NCBI GenBank assembly: GCA_046729895.1
Contig: JBKPHP010000026.1
Location: 1-12,372 of the forward strand
Length of the DNA stretch: 12,372 bases
Source of the DNA: DASXBA01 sp046729895
Lineage (GTDB): Bacteria > Actinomycetota > Thermoleophilia > Solirubrobacterales > Thermoleophilaceae
Direction of reading: 5' to 3'
A program made the translations under genes and the position numbers. Positions 7,327 through 12,372 of this stretch are shown one piece after another (within the stretch, counting starts at the first letter, position 1; every line of letters begins with the position of its first letter). The notes below the pieces were generated by a model. That model saw only the letters and a program-made list of their open reading frames with translations. It made no database searches and was not told where the DNA came from.

Positions 7327-8498
7327 GGGGTCATCGCGTTCACGCCCGTCACAGCGCGGCCGATGATCAATTTCTGGATCTGGGAGGTTCCCTCGTAGAG
7401 CGTGGTGACGCGCGCATCGCGCAGATACCGCTCCACGGGGTAGTCGTCGACGTAGCCAGAGCCGCCGTGCACCTGGATGGCCGTGTTCGCGCAGCGCACG
7501 GCAGCCTCGGTCGCGTAGAGCTTGGCTATCGAGGTCTCGGTCGTGTTCGGTTGTCCCGTGTCCTTCAGCCAGCCGGCCCGCCACACGAGCGCCCGCGCCG
7601 CGTCGGTCTCCACCACCATGTCGGCGATCATCTCCTGCACGAGCTGGAAGGACGCGATCGGCCGGCCGAACTGCTCGCGCTCCTTGGCGTACGAGACCGA
7701 GGCGTCCACGCAGCCCTGGCAGATTCCGACACAGCCGGCCGCCACGCTGAAGCGGCCGGAATCGAGCGCGGTCATGGCGATCTTGAAACCGTCCCCGACC
7801 TCCCCCAGCATTGCCTCGTCCGCGACCTCCACGCCGTCGAGCGAGAGCTCGGCCGTGTCGGAGGCTCGGAGGCCCAGCTTGCCGTGGATCTCCTGTGAGG
7901 AGAAGCCCTCGGCGTCGGTCGGAACGAGGAAGCAGGCGATGCCTCGGTGGCGCTGCTCCGGATCGGTCTGGGCGAAGACGAGCGCGAGCCTGGCGTAGTT
8001 GCCGAGTGAGATCCACTGCTTCTGGCCCGAGATCCGCCAGCCGCCCTCGACCTTGGTGGCCCTGGTCGCCAGGTTCGCCGCGTCCGAGCCGGTGTTCGGC
8101 TCCGTGAGGGCGAAGCATCCGAGCTCGCCGGAGCACAGCGGTGGCAGCCATTCGCGCTTCTGCTCCTCGCTGCCGAAGCGCTCAATCGACGAGCCCACGA
8201 GGGAAGTCACGACCGAGACGACGGTGCGGGCGGAGGAGTCGCCGCGGCCAACCTCCTCGACGATCAAGCCGTAGGTGCGGTAGTCGATCCCGCGCCCGCC
8301 GTATTCCTCGGAGACGATCGCGCCGAGAAATCCCATCTCGGCGAGCTTCCCGACCAACTCCGTGTCGAACCGCTCCTCGCGATCGTTGTCGCGGGCGCGC
8401 GGCGCGATCTCGCGGTCGGCGAACTCGCGCGCGGTGTCGCGGACGAGCCGCTGCTCGTCCGTGAGTTCGAAGTCGATCACGGGTTCGGGATTCTGCAT
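7323..8498 (-). CDS. Acyl-CoA dehydrogenase (FAD-dependent)
   Basis: This flavoenzyme introduces the alpha,beta double bond into acyl-CoA and would pass electrons to ETF. The 391-residue protein has the usual order: an N-terminal helical domain (DFELTDEQRLVRDTAREFA), a middle beta domain with CFALTEPNTGSDAANLATRA (signature 1, residues about 128-147), and a C-terminal helical domain with QVHGGSGYVDDYPVERYLRD (about 342-361). YEGTSQIQ follows, whose Glu369 is the expected catalytic base. ATG 8498 is chosen; GTG at codon 7, giving VIDFELTDEQ, would also fit the family start, and neither has a good Shine-Dalgarno. A longer frame upstream runs antisense into the kinase gene and is rejected. It is the first gene of the minus-strand beta-oxidation operon. 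Chain-length specificity is not predictable. Confidence 0.92.
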   Translation of the reverse strand: MQNPEPVIDFELTDEQRLVRDTAREFADREIAPRARDNDREERFDTELVGKLAEMGFLGAIVSEEYGGRGIDYRTYGLIVEEVGRGDSSARTVVSVVTSLVGSSIERFGSEEQKREWLPPLCSGELGCFALTEPNTGSDAANLATRATKVEGGWRISGQKQWISLGNYARLALVFAQTDPEQRHRGIACFLVPTDAEGFSSQEIHGKLGLRASDTAELSLDGVEVADEAMLGEVGDGFKIAMTALDSGRFSVAAGCVGICQGCVDASVSYAKEREQFGRPIASFQLVQEMIADMVVETDAARALVWRAGWLKDTGQPNTTETSIAKLYATEAAVRCANTAIQVHGGSGYVDDYPVERYLRDARVTTLYEGTSQIQKLIIGRAVTGVNAMTP

Positions 8499-8511
8499 GA
8501 TGGAGGCCGAC

Positions 8512-9402
8512 GTGGCGGAGAAGGAGGCCTGGGAGCTCCAGGAGGGGGACGAGATCGCCCCGGGTCGCTCGGTGCTCAAGCTGCTGGGCGGCGGACACGT
8601 CTACGAGGCCTACCTCGTGTGGGACGAGAAGCTCTTCGCGGTCATGGTCGCCAAGCTCCTTCGGCCGGATCGAGTCGCGGACGAGCGCGCGCTCCGAGAG
8701 TTGCGGCAGGAGGCGGCGGCTCTCGATGAGCTGTCGCACCCCGTTCTGCTGCGGGGATTCGGTGCGGTGCTCGACGGCCCCCATCCGCACGTGCTCGTGG
8801 AGCACCTGGAGGGTCCGACGCTGCGCCGCCTGATCCGCCGGAGCGGCCCACTGCCAGCCCAGCAGCTGCTGCCACTCGGCCTGCACCTCGCCTCCGCGCT
8901 GCACTACATGGCCAGCGAGCAGAGGGTGCACCTGGACGTGAAGCCCGAGAACGTGGTCATGGGCATCCCGCCGCGGCTGATCGACTTCTCGCTCGTACGG
9001 AGCTTCGAGCGGGCACGACGGATCTCGGGCTGGATCGGCACACGGGCGTATATGCCCCCGGAGCAGTGCGCGCCCGGCGAGGCGGGGCAGATCGGCCCGT
9101 GGTCGGACGTGTGGGGACTAGGTGCGACGCTCTACCACGCGATCGCGGCGAAGCCGCCCTTCTCCCGCGGCGCTTCCGACACCGATGCGCCCAGGGAGCA
9201 GCGCTTCCCGCAGCTCGTGGAGGAGGCGCGGCCGTGGCCGGTGCGCGTGGCGCAGGAGCTATCGGAGGCTGTCCTCGCCTGCCTCAGGAAGGACCCGGCG
9301 GAGCGTCCCACCGCGGCGGAGCTCGCCCTCTCGCTCCAGCCCCAAGTCGCCGCGCTGCCGCGTAAGCTGCTGCTCGGCAGGCGCGGGCCAATAACTCCGT
9401 GA
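8512..9402 (+). CDS. Soluble Ser/Thr protein kinase (Hanks-type)
   Basis: The 296-residue kinase domain has no membrane segment or sensor domain. From GTG 8512 the elements are: glycine-rich loop LLGGGHVYEAY (about 24-34, degenerate), Lys48 in VMVAK, alpha-C Glu67, and catalytic loop HLDVKPEN (140-147; Asp142, Lys144, Asn147 present). The metal-binding motif is DFS instead of DFG (158-160). The activation-segment end is GTRAYMPPEQ, and DVWGLGATLYHAI and RKDPAERPTAAEL complete the large lobe. GTG 8512 has GGAGG five bases upstream; ATG 8497 or 8500 would add four or five residues but lack a good ribosome site and overlap the dehydrogenase start. Key catalytic residues are present, so it is probably active. 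Its targets are unknown. Its stop overlaps a possible GTG start of the next gene, but that gene's better start is 60 bases further on. Confidence 0.88.
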   Translation: MAEKEAWELQEGDEIAPGRSVLKLLGGGHVYEAYLVWDEKLFAVMVAKLLRPDRVADERALRELRQEAAALDELSHPVLLRGFGAVLDGPHPHVLVEHLEGPTLRRLIRRSGPLPAQQLLPLGLHLASALHYMASEQRVHLDVKPENVVMGIPPRLIDFSLVRSFERARRISGWIGTRAYMPPEQCAPGEAGQIGPWSDVWGLGATLYHAIAAKPPFSRGASDTDAPREQRFPQLVEEARPWPVRVAQELSEAVLACLRKDPAERPTAAELALSLQPQVAALPRKLLLGRRGPITP

Positions 9403-9461
9403 GGTTCTTCACGCCAGTGTGTTTCACATTTGAACGGAGTACGCGGACGAGGAGCCACCCA

Positions 9462-10073
9462 ATGCGACACAAGTTCGACCACCCGGCCGCCGCCTACCTG
9501 CGGCTGGCGGAGGGCCCCGACGACCTGATCGACGAGCGCCGGAGGACCTGGCATCGGGCATTCGCGCTCGTGGCGATCCTTCTCTATCTCGTGATCGGGT
9601 TCCTCCTATCCACAGGGGTATTCGGTCCGGAGCTCTCCCCGTTGAAGCAGGACTCGGCATTTGCATCGAGCGGACCGGGCCGCGACGGTGACGATCAGTC
9701 TGGTCCGGGCGGTGGCGACGACGATGACGACGACGACACCGCCACGAACACCACCGCGGGCACCGCTGCGACCAGCGGAACGGCCACCGGCAGCGCGAGC
9801 GCGAACACCGGCACCGGCGCCCGTGGAACGAAGAACGACACAGGCACCGGCCGGGAGACCCAGGGCAATACCGATGCGCCCGGCAAGGAGACCGGCAAGT
9901 CCACGAAGGGCGAGACGGACCCCGGCGACGACACCGGCAAGACCGAGCGCACCCAGGGCTCCGGCCAGGAGACCAAGGGCAAGACCGACGGCCCGGGCGA
10001 CACGGGCACCGGCAAGTCGACCCGCGGCGAAACGGATCCGGGCGACCACACCGGCAAGACGGAGCGCCGCTAG
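9462..10073 (+). CDS. Single-pass membrane protein with low-complexity Asp/Gly/Thr repeat tail
   Basis: I do not recognise a named family, though similar GD/T-rich proteins occur in Solirubrobacterales as I remember them. ATG 9462 is chosen for GAGGAG at 7 bases. The 203-residue product has a hydrophilic N-terminal region of about 32 residues, one membrane segment (about 33-53, FALVAILLYLVIGFLLSTGVF), and then about 140 residues made almost only of G, D, T, K, E, S, N and A. The tail includes a run of seven Asp near residues 86-92 and a 19-residue unit (GKSTKGETDPGDDTGKTER) repeated 39 residues later with three changes. The N-terminus lacks a cleavable signal sequence, so the tail is probably exposed outside the membrane with the N-terminus inside. 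A GTG at 9399 overlapping the kinase stop is an alternative start. A clear terminator follows. Confidence 0.75.
   Translation: MRHKFDHPAAAYLRLAEGPDDLIDERRRTWHRAFALVAILLYLVIGFLLSTGVFGPELSPLKQDSAFASSGPGRDGDDQSGPGGGDDDDDDDTATNTTAGTAATSGTATGSASANTGTGARGTKNDTGTGRETQGNTDAPGKETGKSTKGETDPGDDTGKTERTQGSGQETKGKTDGPGDTGTGKSTRGETDPGDHTGKTERR
9894..10067 (+). repeat. Two 57-bp degenerate direct repeats inside the repeat-tail gene
   Basis: Copies at 9894-9950 and 10011-10067 each encode a 19-residue unit (GKST[KR]GETDPGD[DH]TGKTER) and begin 117 bases apart. At DNA level they differ mainly at third codon positions, so the protein rather than the DNA appears to be under constraint. Looser relatives of the unit (GRETQGNTDAPG, GQETKGKTDGPG) lie between and before them. 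Confidence 0.75.
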
Positions 10074-10090
10074 GCGGCTCGAGACGGAGC

Positions 10091-10122
10091 AAGGGGCCGC
10101 GCCTCACGAGGCGCGGCCGCTT
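10091..10122 (+). terminator. Rho-independent-type terminator
   Basis: GGCCGCGCCT (10095-10104) and AGGCGCGGCC (10109-10118) form a perfect 10-base-pair stem with the loop CACG. AAG/CTT outside it extends the stem after one G-G mismatch. It lies 18 bases after the repeat-tail gene stop and is followed by TTGCGTCTTC, which is only mildly T-rich, as is common in GC-rich actinobacteria. Confidence 0.8.
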
Positions 10123-10157
10123 GCGTCTTCAGGCCCGCGCCCGGGCCGCCCTGGGAC

Positions 10158-10169
10158 TACACTCGGACG
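10158..10169 (+). promoter_or_regulatory. Possible -10 element (TACACT) of a leaderless promoter
   Basis: TACACT at 10158-10163 fits a TANNNT-type -10 box and ends six bases before ATG 10170. That spacing would place transcription start at or next to the A of the start codon. No Shine-Dalgarno sequence precedes this ATG, which agrees with a leaderless message. No convincing -35 was seen at the usual distance. Confidence 0.35.
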
Positions 10170-10487
10170 ATGGACGAGTTCGGGGTCTTCGTCTTCGGCG
10201 CCCTGATAGCCCTATTCATCGTCTTCTACGCGCTGGGGAAGTACTACCCGGGGTCCGGAGCAGAGCAGGTGCACTGGCGCCCCGCCCGCTCGCCGGAGCT
10301 CGAGGCCCAGCTGGAGGTCGAGGACCTCGATCAGATGCTCGACGCCCAGAACCGACGTCGCCGCCAGACCGGCCGCCCGGAGCTCACGGAGGAACAGGTC
10401 ATCGCCCAGGTGAAGGAAGACGAACGCTGGAAGCGGGAACTGCTCGAGCGCTACCGGCGCAAGGCCAAGGGGGACTTAGAGGCCTGA
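10170..10487 (+). CDS. Small membrane-anchored conserved hypothetical protein
   Basis: The 105-residue product has one N-terminal membrane segment (about 4-22, FGVFVFGALIALFIVFYAL). A short linker KYYPGSGAEQVHWRPARSPE follows, then a charged, probably helical C-terminal region rich in Glu, Arg, Lys and Gln (about 45-102, with ELTEEQVIAQVKEDERWKRELLERYRRK). I remember similar short proteins with a YPGSGA...W.P.RSPE pattern in Thermoleophilia but no assigned function. The N-out/C-in orientation is inferred from the basic C-terminus. The start has no ribosome-binding site and a -10-like box just upstream. It stands between a terminator and the Rossmann-fold gene. Confidence 0.75.
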   Translation: MDEFGVFVFGALIALFIVFYALGKYYPGSGAEQVHWRPARSPELEAQLEVEDLDQMLDAQNRRRRQTGRPELTEEQVIAQVKEDERWKRELLERYRRKAKGDLEA

Positions 10488-10556
10488 AGCTCGGGGGTCC
10501 CGTGGAGTGAGCATCTCGCGGGATCGGCTGGGTAGCCGACGGCACGGCCGGCTGGC

Positions 10557-11018
10557 GTGGCGCGCGTCCTGATCGTCGGTTGCGGCTGTCGCGGCCGGGC
10601 GCTCGCCGGAGCGCTGCAGGCAGAGGGGCACGCGGTCCGCGGGACGACGCGTCGAGAGGAGCGCCTCGGGGAGATCGAGGCAGCGGGAGCGGAGGCGGTG
10701 ATCGCTGACCCGGACCGGCTAGGAACGATCCTGCCCCTGCTCGAGGGTGTCAGCGTGCTTTGCTGGCTCGTGGTCGGGGCGCGGCTGGAGGCGTTGCTCG
10801 AGCGCCTCGTCGACACCCCCGTGCGAGGTTTCCTCTGCGACGGCGGCGAAGCCGATTCGGTCGTCCGCAGCGCCTCCGAGCACTGGCGCATCCCCGTTGA
10901 GATCGTCGAGCACCGTCCCGGCGACCACGCGGAGTGGCTCGCCGCGGCAACGCGGGCCATGGCCCGGCTGCTAGCCCGGACTAACCCCAAGTACCCGCAA
11001 CACCTCCAGGGTCAATAG
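10557..11018 (+). CDS. Small Rossmann-fold NAD(P)-binding protein, 3' end replaced by an IS
   Basis: The start MARVLIVGCGCRGRALAGALQAEGHAVRGTTR is a dinucleotide-binding beta-alpha-beta unit with GCGCRGRALA in the place of GxGxxG, followed by an Arg-rich second-strand end that favours NADP. It resembles the short NAD-dependent epimerase-like proteins of Actinobacteria; no catalytic Tyr-Lys pair is visible, so the function is unassigned. The final codons after about 10974 (reading RTNPKYPQHLQGQ) appear to come from the left end of the inserted IS481 element. Joining 10557-10974 to 12153-12187 gives a continuous 150-residue frame ending LLGAGVAPSPPTA, so only the last dozen residues have been exchanged. 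The start is GTG 10557, 69 bases after the previous gene. The fold is probably intact. Confidence 0.72.
   Translation: MARVLIVGCGCRGRALAGALQAEGHAVRGTTRREERLGEIEAAGAEAVIADPDRLGTILPLLEGVSVLCWLVVGARLEALLERLVDTPVRGFLCDGGEADSVVRSASEHWRIPVEIVEHRPGDHAEWLAAATRAMARLLARTNPKYPQHLQGQ
10975..10991 (+). repeat. Left inverted end of the IS481 element
   Basis: CCCGGACTAACCCCAAG, immediately after CTAG. It matches the complement of the right end at 13 of 17 positions. It lies inside the reading frame of the Rossmann-fold gene and supplies that gene's present C-terminal codons. Confidence 0.65.
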
Positions 11019-11032
11019 CGACGCTTTGGATT

Positions 11033-11064
11033 CGGACGCCCCGGCCAGCTGGCCGGGGCGTCCG
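11033..11064. terminator. Perfect 32-base palindrome upstream of the transposase gene
   Basis: The 16-base arm CGGACGCCCCGGCCAG is followed directly by its exact complement. It lies 14 bases after the Rossmann-fold gene stop and 55 bases before the transposase start, inside the proposed IS limits. As a very stable hairpin it could stop transcripts arriving from the chromosome and so keep the transposase silent, or it could be a dimer-binding site. No U-run follows (TGCGTTTGC). Confidence 0.55.
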
Positions 11065-11119
11065 TGCGTTTGCTCACGCTCCCTCGCGAACCGGCAAGTT
11101 CGATCGAAGGAGGAGCCGC

Positions 11120-12112
11120 ATGTCGGAGGATGACGTGCTGTTCGGATTCCGTCTCCGTCTGTTCACGCTGGCGGACGAGCTCGGCAACGTCTCGGCGGCC
11201 TGTCGGGCGATGGGCGTCGACCGCTCGACCTATTACCGGCTGAAAAGGAAGCTCGATCGCTGGGGGCTTGAGGCGCTGCGGGTCCGGGAGCGTCGGCGGC
11301 CGCGGATGCCGAACGAGATCGGCCCCCACCTCGAGCAGCGGATCGTCGCCTTCGCGCTCGCCAACCCCGGCCTCGGCCCGAGGCGGATCGCGGCCGAGCT
11401 GGCGAGGGAGAAGTGGGGCGGCATCCGGATCTCAGAGCACGGCGTCTGGCGGGTGCTGCGCAGGGTCGGACTGAACACCCGCTCCAAGCGGCTGGCGCTC
11501 GTCGCCCGCCACCGCGACCCTTACGAGCGAAGGCCAGAGCCGCCGCCGCCGGAGCGCCACATCGAGGCCTCGGAGCCCGGCGAGAAGGTCCAGCTCGACT
11601 GCTTCTACGTCGGCCGGCTAGCGGGCACCAAGGGCACCGTCTGGCAGTACACGGCGATCGATGTCGCCTCCGCCTATGCCTGGGCGGAGCTCCGCACCTC
11701 GGAGCGCAACCCCCGCGCCCGCCACACCCGCGAGCTGCTCCACCGCGTCGCCCGCGAACTCGCCCAGGCCGGCTGGAAGCTCAAAGAAATCGGCAGTGAC
11801 AACGGGTCCGAGTTCCGCTCCAACCAATTCCGCGACGCGGTCAAGCAGCTCGACGCCCGCCAGCGCTTCATCAAGGCCGGCCGGCCGAACTCAAACGGCT
11901 GCGTCGAGCGCCTGCAGCTGACCATCCTCGAGGAGTGCTGGCGACCCGCCTTCGCCCGCTCGCTCGTCCCAAAGATGACCGCCCTCCAACGCGACCTCGA
12001 CGGATACCTCCAGACCTACAACACCGACCGCGCCCACACCGGCCGCCTCACCAACGGCCGAGTGCCCGCAGATATCGTCTTCGGCGCTCGCAAAACGAGG
12101 CCCGCGAGATGA
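11120..12112 (+). CDS. IS481-family transposase (DDE integrase core)
   Basis: The enzyme cuts and joins the ends of the insertion sequence. The 330-residue protein is full length. The N-terminal helix-turn-helix region (about 15-50, NVSAACRAMGVDRSTYYRLKR) is followed by a second DNA-binding domain (about 65-118, RRIAAELAREKWGGIRISEH). The rve core spans about 150-270. Its DDE triad is visible as Asp160 (QLDCFYVG), Asp227 (GSDNGSEF) and Glu263 (NGCVERLQ), with 35 residues between the second Asp and the Glu, as in DD35E enzymes. The C-terminal YLQTYNTDRAHTGRLTNGRVPADI is typical. The start ATG 11120 has AAGGAGGAG with a six-base spacer. There is no frameshift or missing catalytic residue, so the element could still be mobile. 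Confidence 0.95.
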   Translation: MSEDDVLFGFRLRLFTLADELGNVSAACRAMGVDRSTYYRLKRKLDRWGLEALRVRERRRPRMPNEIGPHLEQRIVAFALANPGLGPRRIAAELAREKWGGIRISEHGVWRVLRRVGLNTRSKRLALVARHRDPYERRPEPPPPERHIEASEPGEKVQLDCFYVGRLAGTKGTVWQYTAIDVASAYAWAELRTSERNPRARHTRELLHRVARELAQAGWKLKEIGSDNGSEFRSNQFRDAVKQLDARQRFIKAGRPNSNGCVERLQLTILEECWRPAFARSLVPKMTALQRDLDGYLQTYNTDRAHTGRLTNGRVPADIVFGARKTRPAR

Positions 12113-12131
12113 GCCCGACCTGTCGCTACAT

Positions 12132-12148
12132 CTCGGGGTTAGGACGGT
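12132..12148 (-). repeat. Right inverted end of the IS481 element
   Basis: Read on the minus strand it is ACCGTCCTAACCCCGAG, bordered on the outside by CTAG at 12149-12152. It lies 20 bases after the transposase stop codon. Beyond it, 12153-12187 reads in frame with the disrupted upstream gene to a TGA. Confidence 0.65.
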
Positions 12149-12309
12149 CTAGGCGCGGGAGTGGCGCCGTCTCCGCCAACGGCGTGACGCGGTGAAGGCC
12201 GACATCGACGCTCGCGGCGAGGCGCTGGGTAATGTGGCTGGGCTCCGCCCCGCCGACCGAGGCGATCCGCAGCCGCGGCAGGCGCGGCCCTGATCCCCAC
12301 CCAGGTCGA

Positions 12310-12372
12310 CTAGCGCAGGAACTGGGAAAGGATTCCGATCCAGGCCCGGCGGTCGTAGACGAAGAGTCCCTT
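12310..12372 (-). CDS. Possible C-terminal end of an unidentified minus-strand gene
   Basis: From the right edge the minus strand reads KGLFVYDRRAWIGILSQFLR followed by TAG at 12310-12312. The residue mix (amphipathic, with FLR at the end) looks like a genuine C-terminus, but 20 residues are too few to assign a family. The 122 bases between it and the restored end of the Rossmann-fold gene (12188-12309) hold no gene I can support. Another minus-strand frame there reads plausibly (RLRIASVGGAEPSHITQRLA) but has no start codon. Confidence 0.35.
   Translation of the reverse strand, partial: KGLFVYDRRAWIGILSQFLR

Larger units (their letters stand above)
10975..12148 (+). mobile_element. IS481-family insertion sequence
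   Basis: A single intact transposase gene lies between inverted ends. The left end (10975-10991) and the reverse complement of the right end (12132-12148) match at 13 of 17 positions, including an uninterrupted CTAACCCC, and both are bordered on the outside by CTAG (10971-10974 and 12149-12152). Bordetella IS481 is known to choose CTAG-containing targets, so CTAG is read as the duplicated target, although it could be part of the end itself. The heptamer TAGCGAC also recurs in inverted orientation near both ends (11016-11022; complement 12122-12128) and may be a transposase-binding site. The size, 1174 bases, is normal for the family. Confidence 0.75.

Noticed and set aside
8499..8579. N-terminal extension of the acyl-CoA dehydrogenase
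   Set aside because: The added 27 residues are Ser-rich, unlike the family start, and lie inside the kinase gene on the other strand.
9418..9428. TGTG-TTT-CACA inverted repeat resembling a CRP-type half-site pair
   Set aside because: The spacer and flanks do not fit the TGTGA-N6-TCACA consensus, and four-base arms arise often by chance.
10524..10539. Small hairpin TCGGCT/AGCCGA before the Rossmann-fold gene
   Set aside because: Only six base pairs with a four-base loop and no T-run; too weak to call a terminator in GC-rich DNA.
12192..12293. Short plus-strand frame starting at GTG near the right end (about 33 codons)
   Set aside because: No ribosome-binding site, no recognisable protein pattern, and it is followed directly by the minus-strand gene end.

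Overview
The window reads as chromosomal DNA of a GC-rich actinobacterium. By protein style (Aquifex-type aconitase, F420-type oxidoreductase, a secreted Asp/Gly/Thr-rich repeat protein, several small conserved hypotheticals) I infer the Thermoleophilia/Solirubrobacterales neighbourhood. That is inference from family knowledge, not a search. Coding density is very high and genes are often joined by 4-base start/stop overlaps. I see no rRNA, tRNA or CRISPR array.

Layout. Bases 1-836 hold the C-terminal part of a phospholipase D-like protein, followed by a multi-pass membrane protein of unknown function (871-1650). A deazaflavin (F420)-dependent nitroreductase-family protein lies convergent to it on the minus strand (1659-2063). 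A 102-base divergent region leads into a plus-strand, translationally coupled set: aconitase (2166-4169), a small conserved hypothetical that appears frameshifted (4166-4372, original end probably 4401), and a GNAT acetyltransferase (4398-4841). A long hairpin at 4840-4882 separates this set from a convergent minus-strand operon. In transcription order that operon encodes acyl-CoA dehydrogenase, enoyl-CoA hydratase (broken by a one-base frameshift), a two-domain 3-hydroxyacyl-CoA dehydrogenase, and a small MTH1187-type thiamine-binding protein. The first three catalyse successive steps of beta-oxidation-type acyl-CoA breakdown, and aconitase next door belongs to the TCA cycle that would receive the acetyl-CoA.

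The operon starts back-to-back with a soluble Ser/Thr protein kinase on the plus strand (about 8512-9402); their candidate start codons overlap or lie 13 bases apart. The kinase is followed by a single-pass membrane protein with a low-complexity, repeat-bearing tail (9462-10073) and a clear terminator. Next come a small membrane-anchored protein that is probably leaderless (10170-10487) and a small Rossmann-fold NAD(P)-binding protein (10557-11018).

The 3' end of the Rossmann gene is interrupted by an IS481-family insertion sequence. I place its limits at about 10975-12148 from imperfect inverted ends flanked on both sides by CTAG. Removing the element restores an in-frame end for the Rossmann gene at 12187. 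The last 63 bases contain the tail of an unidentified minus-strand frame.

The points most worth checking are two apparent one-G deletions at G-runs (sequence error or real decay), a Ser in place of the usual first cluster-ligand Cys in aconitase, a mutually exclusive hairpin arrangement over the aconitase ribosome-binding site, a kinase with DFS instead of DFG, and the IS boundaries. I found no convincing new multi-gene defence or biosynthetic system.
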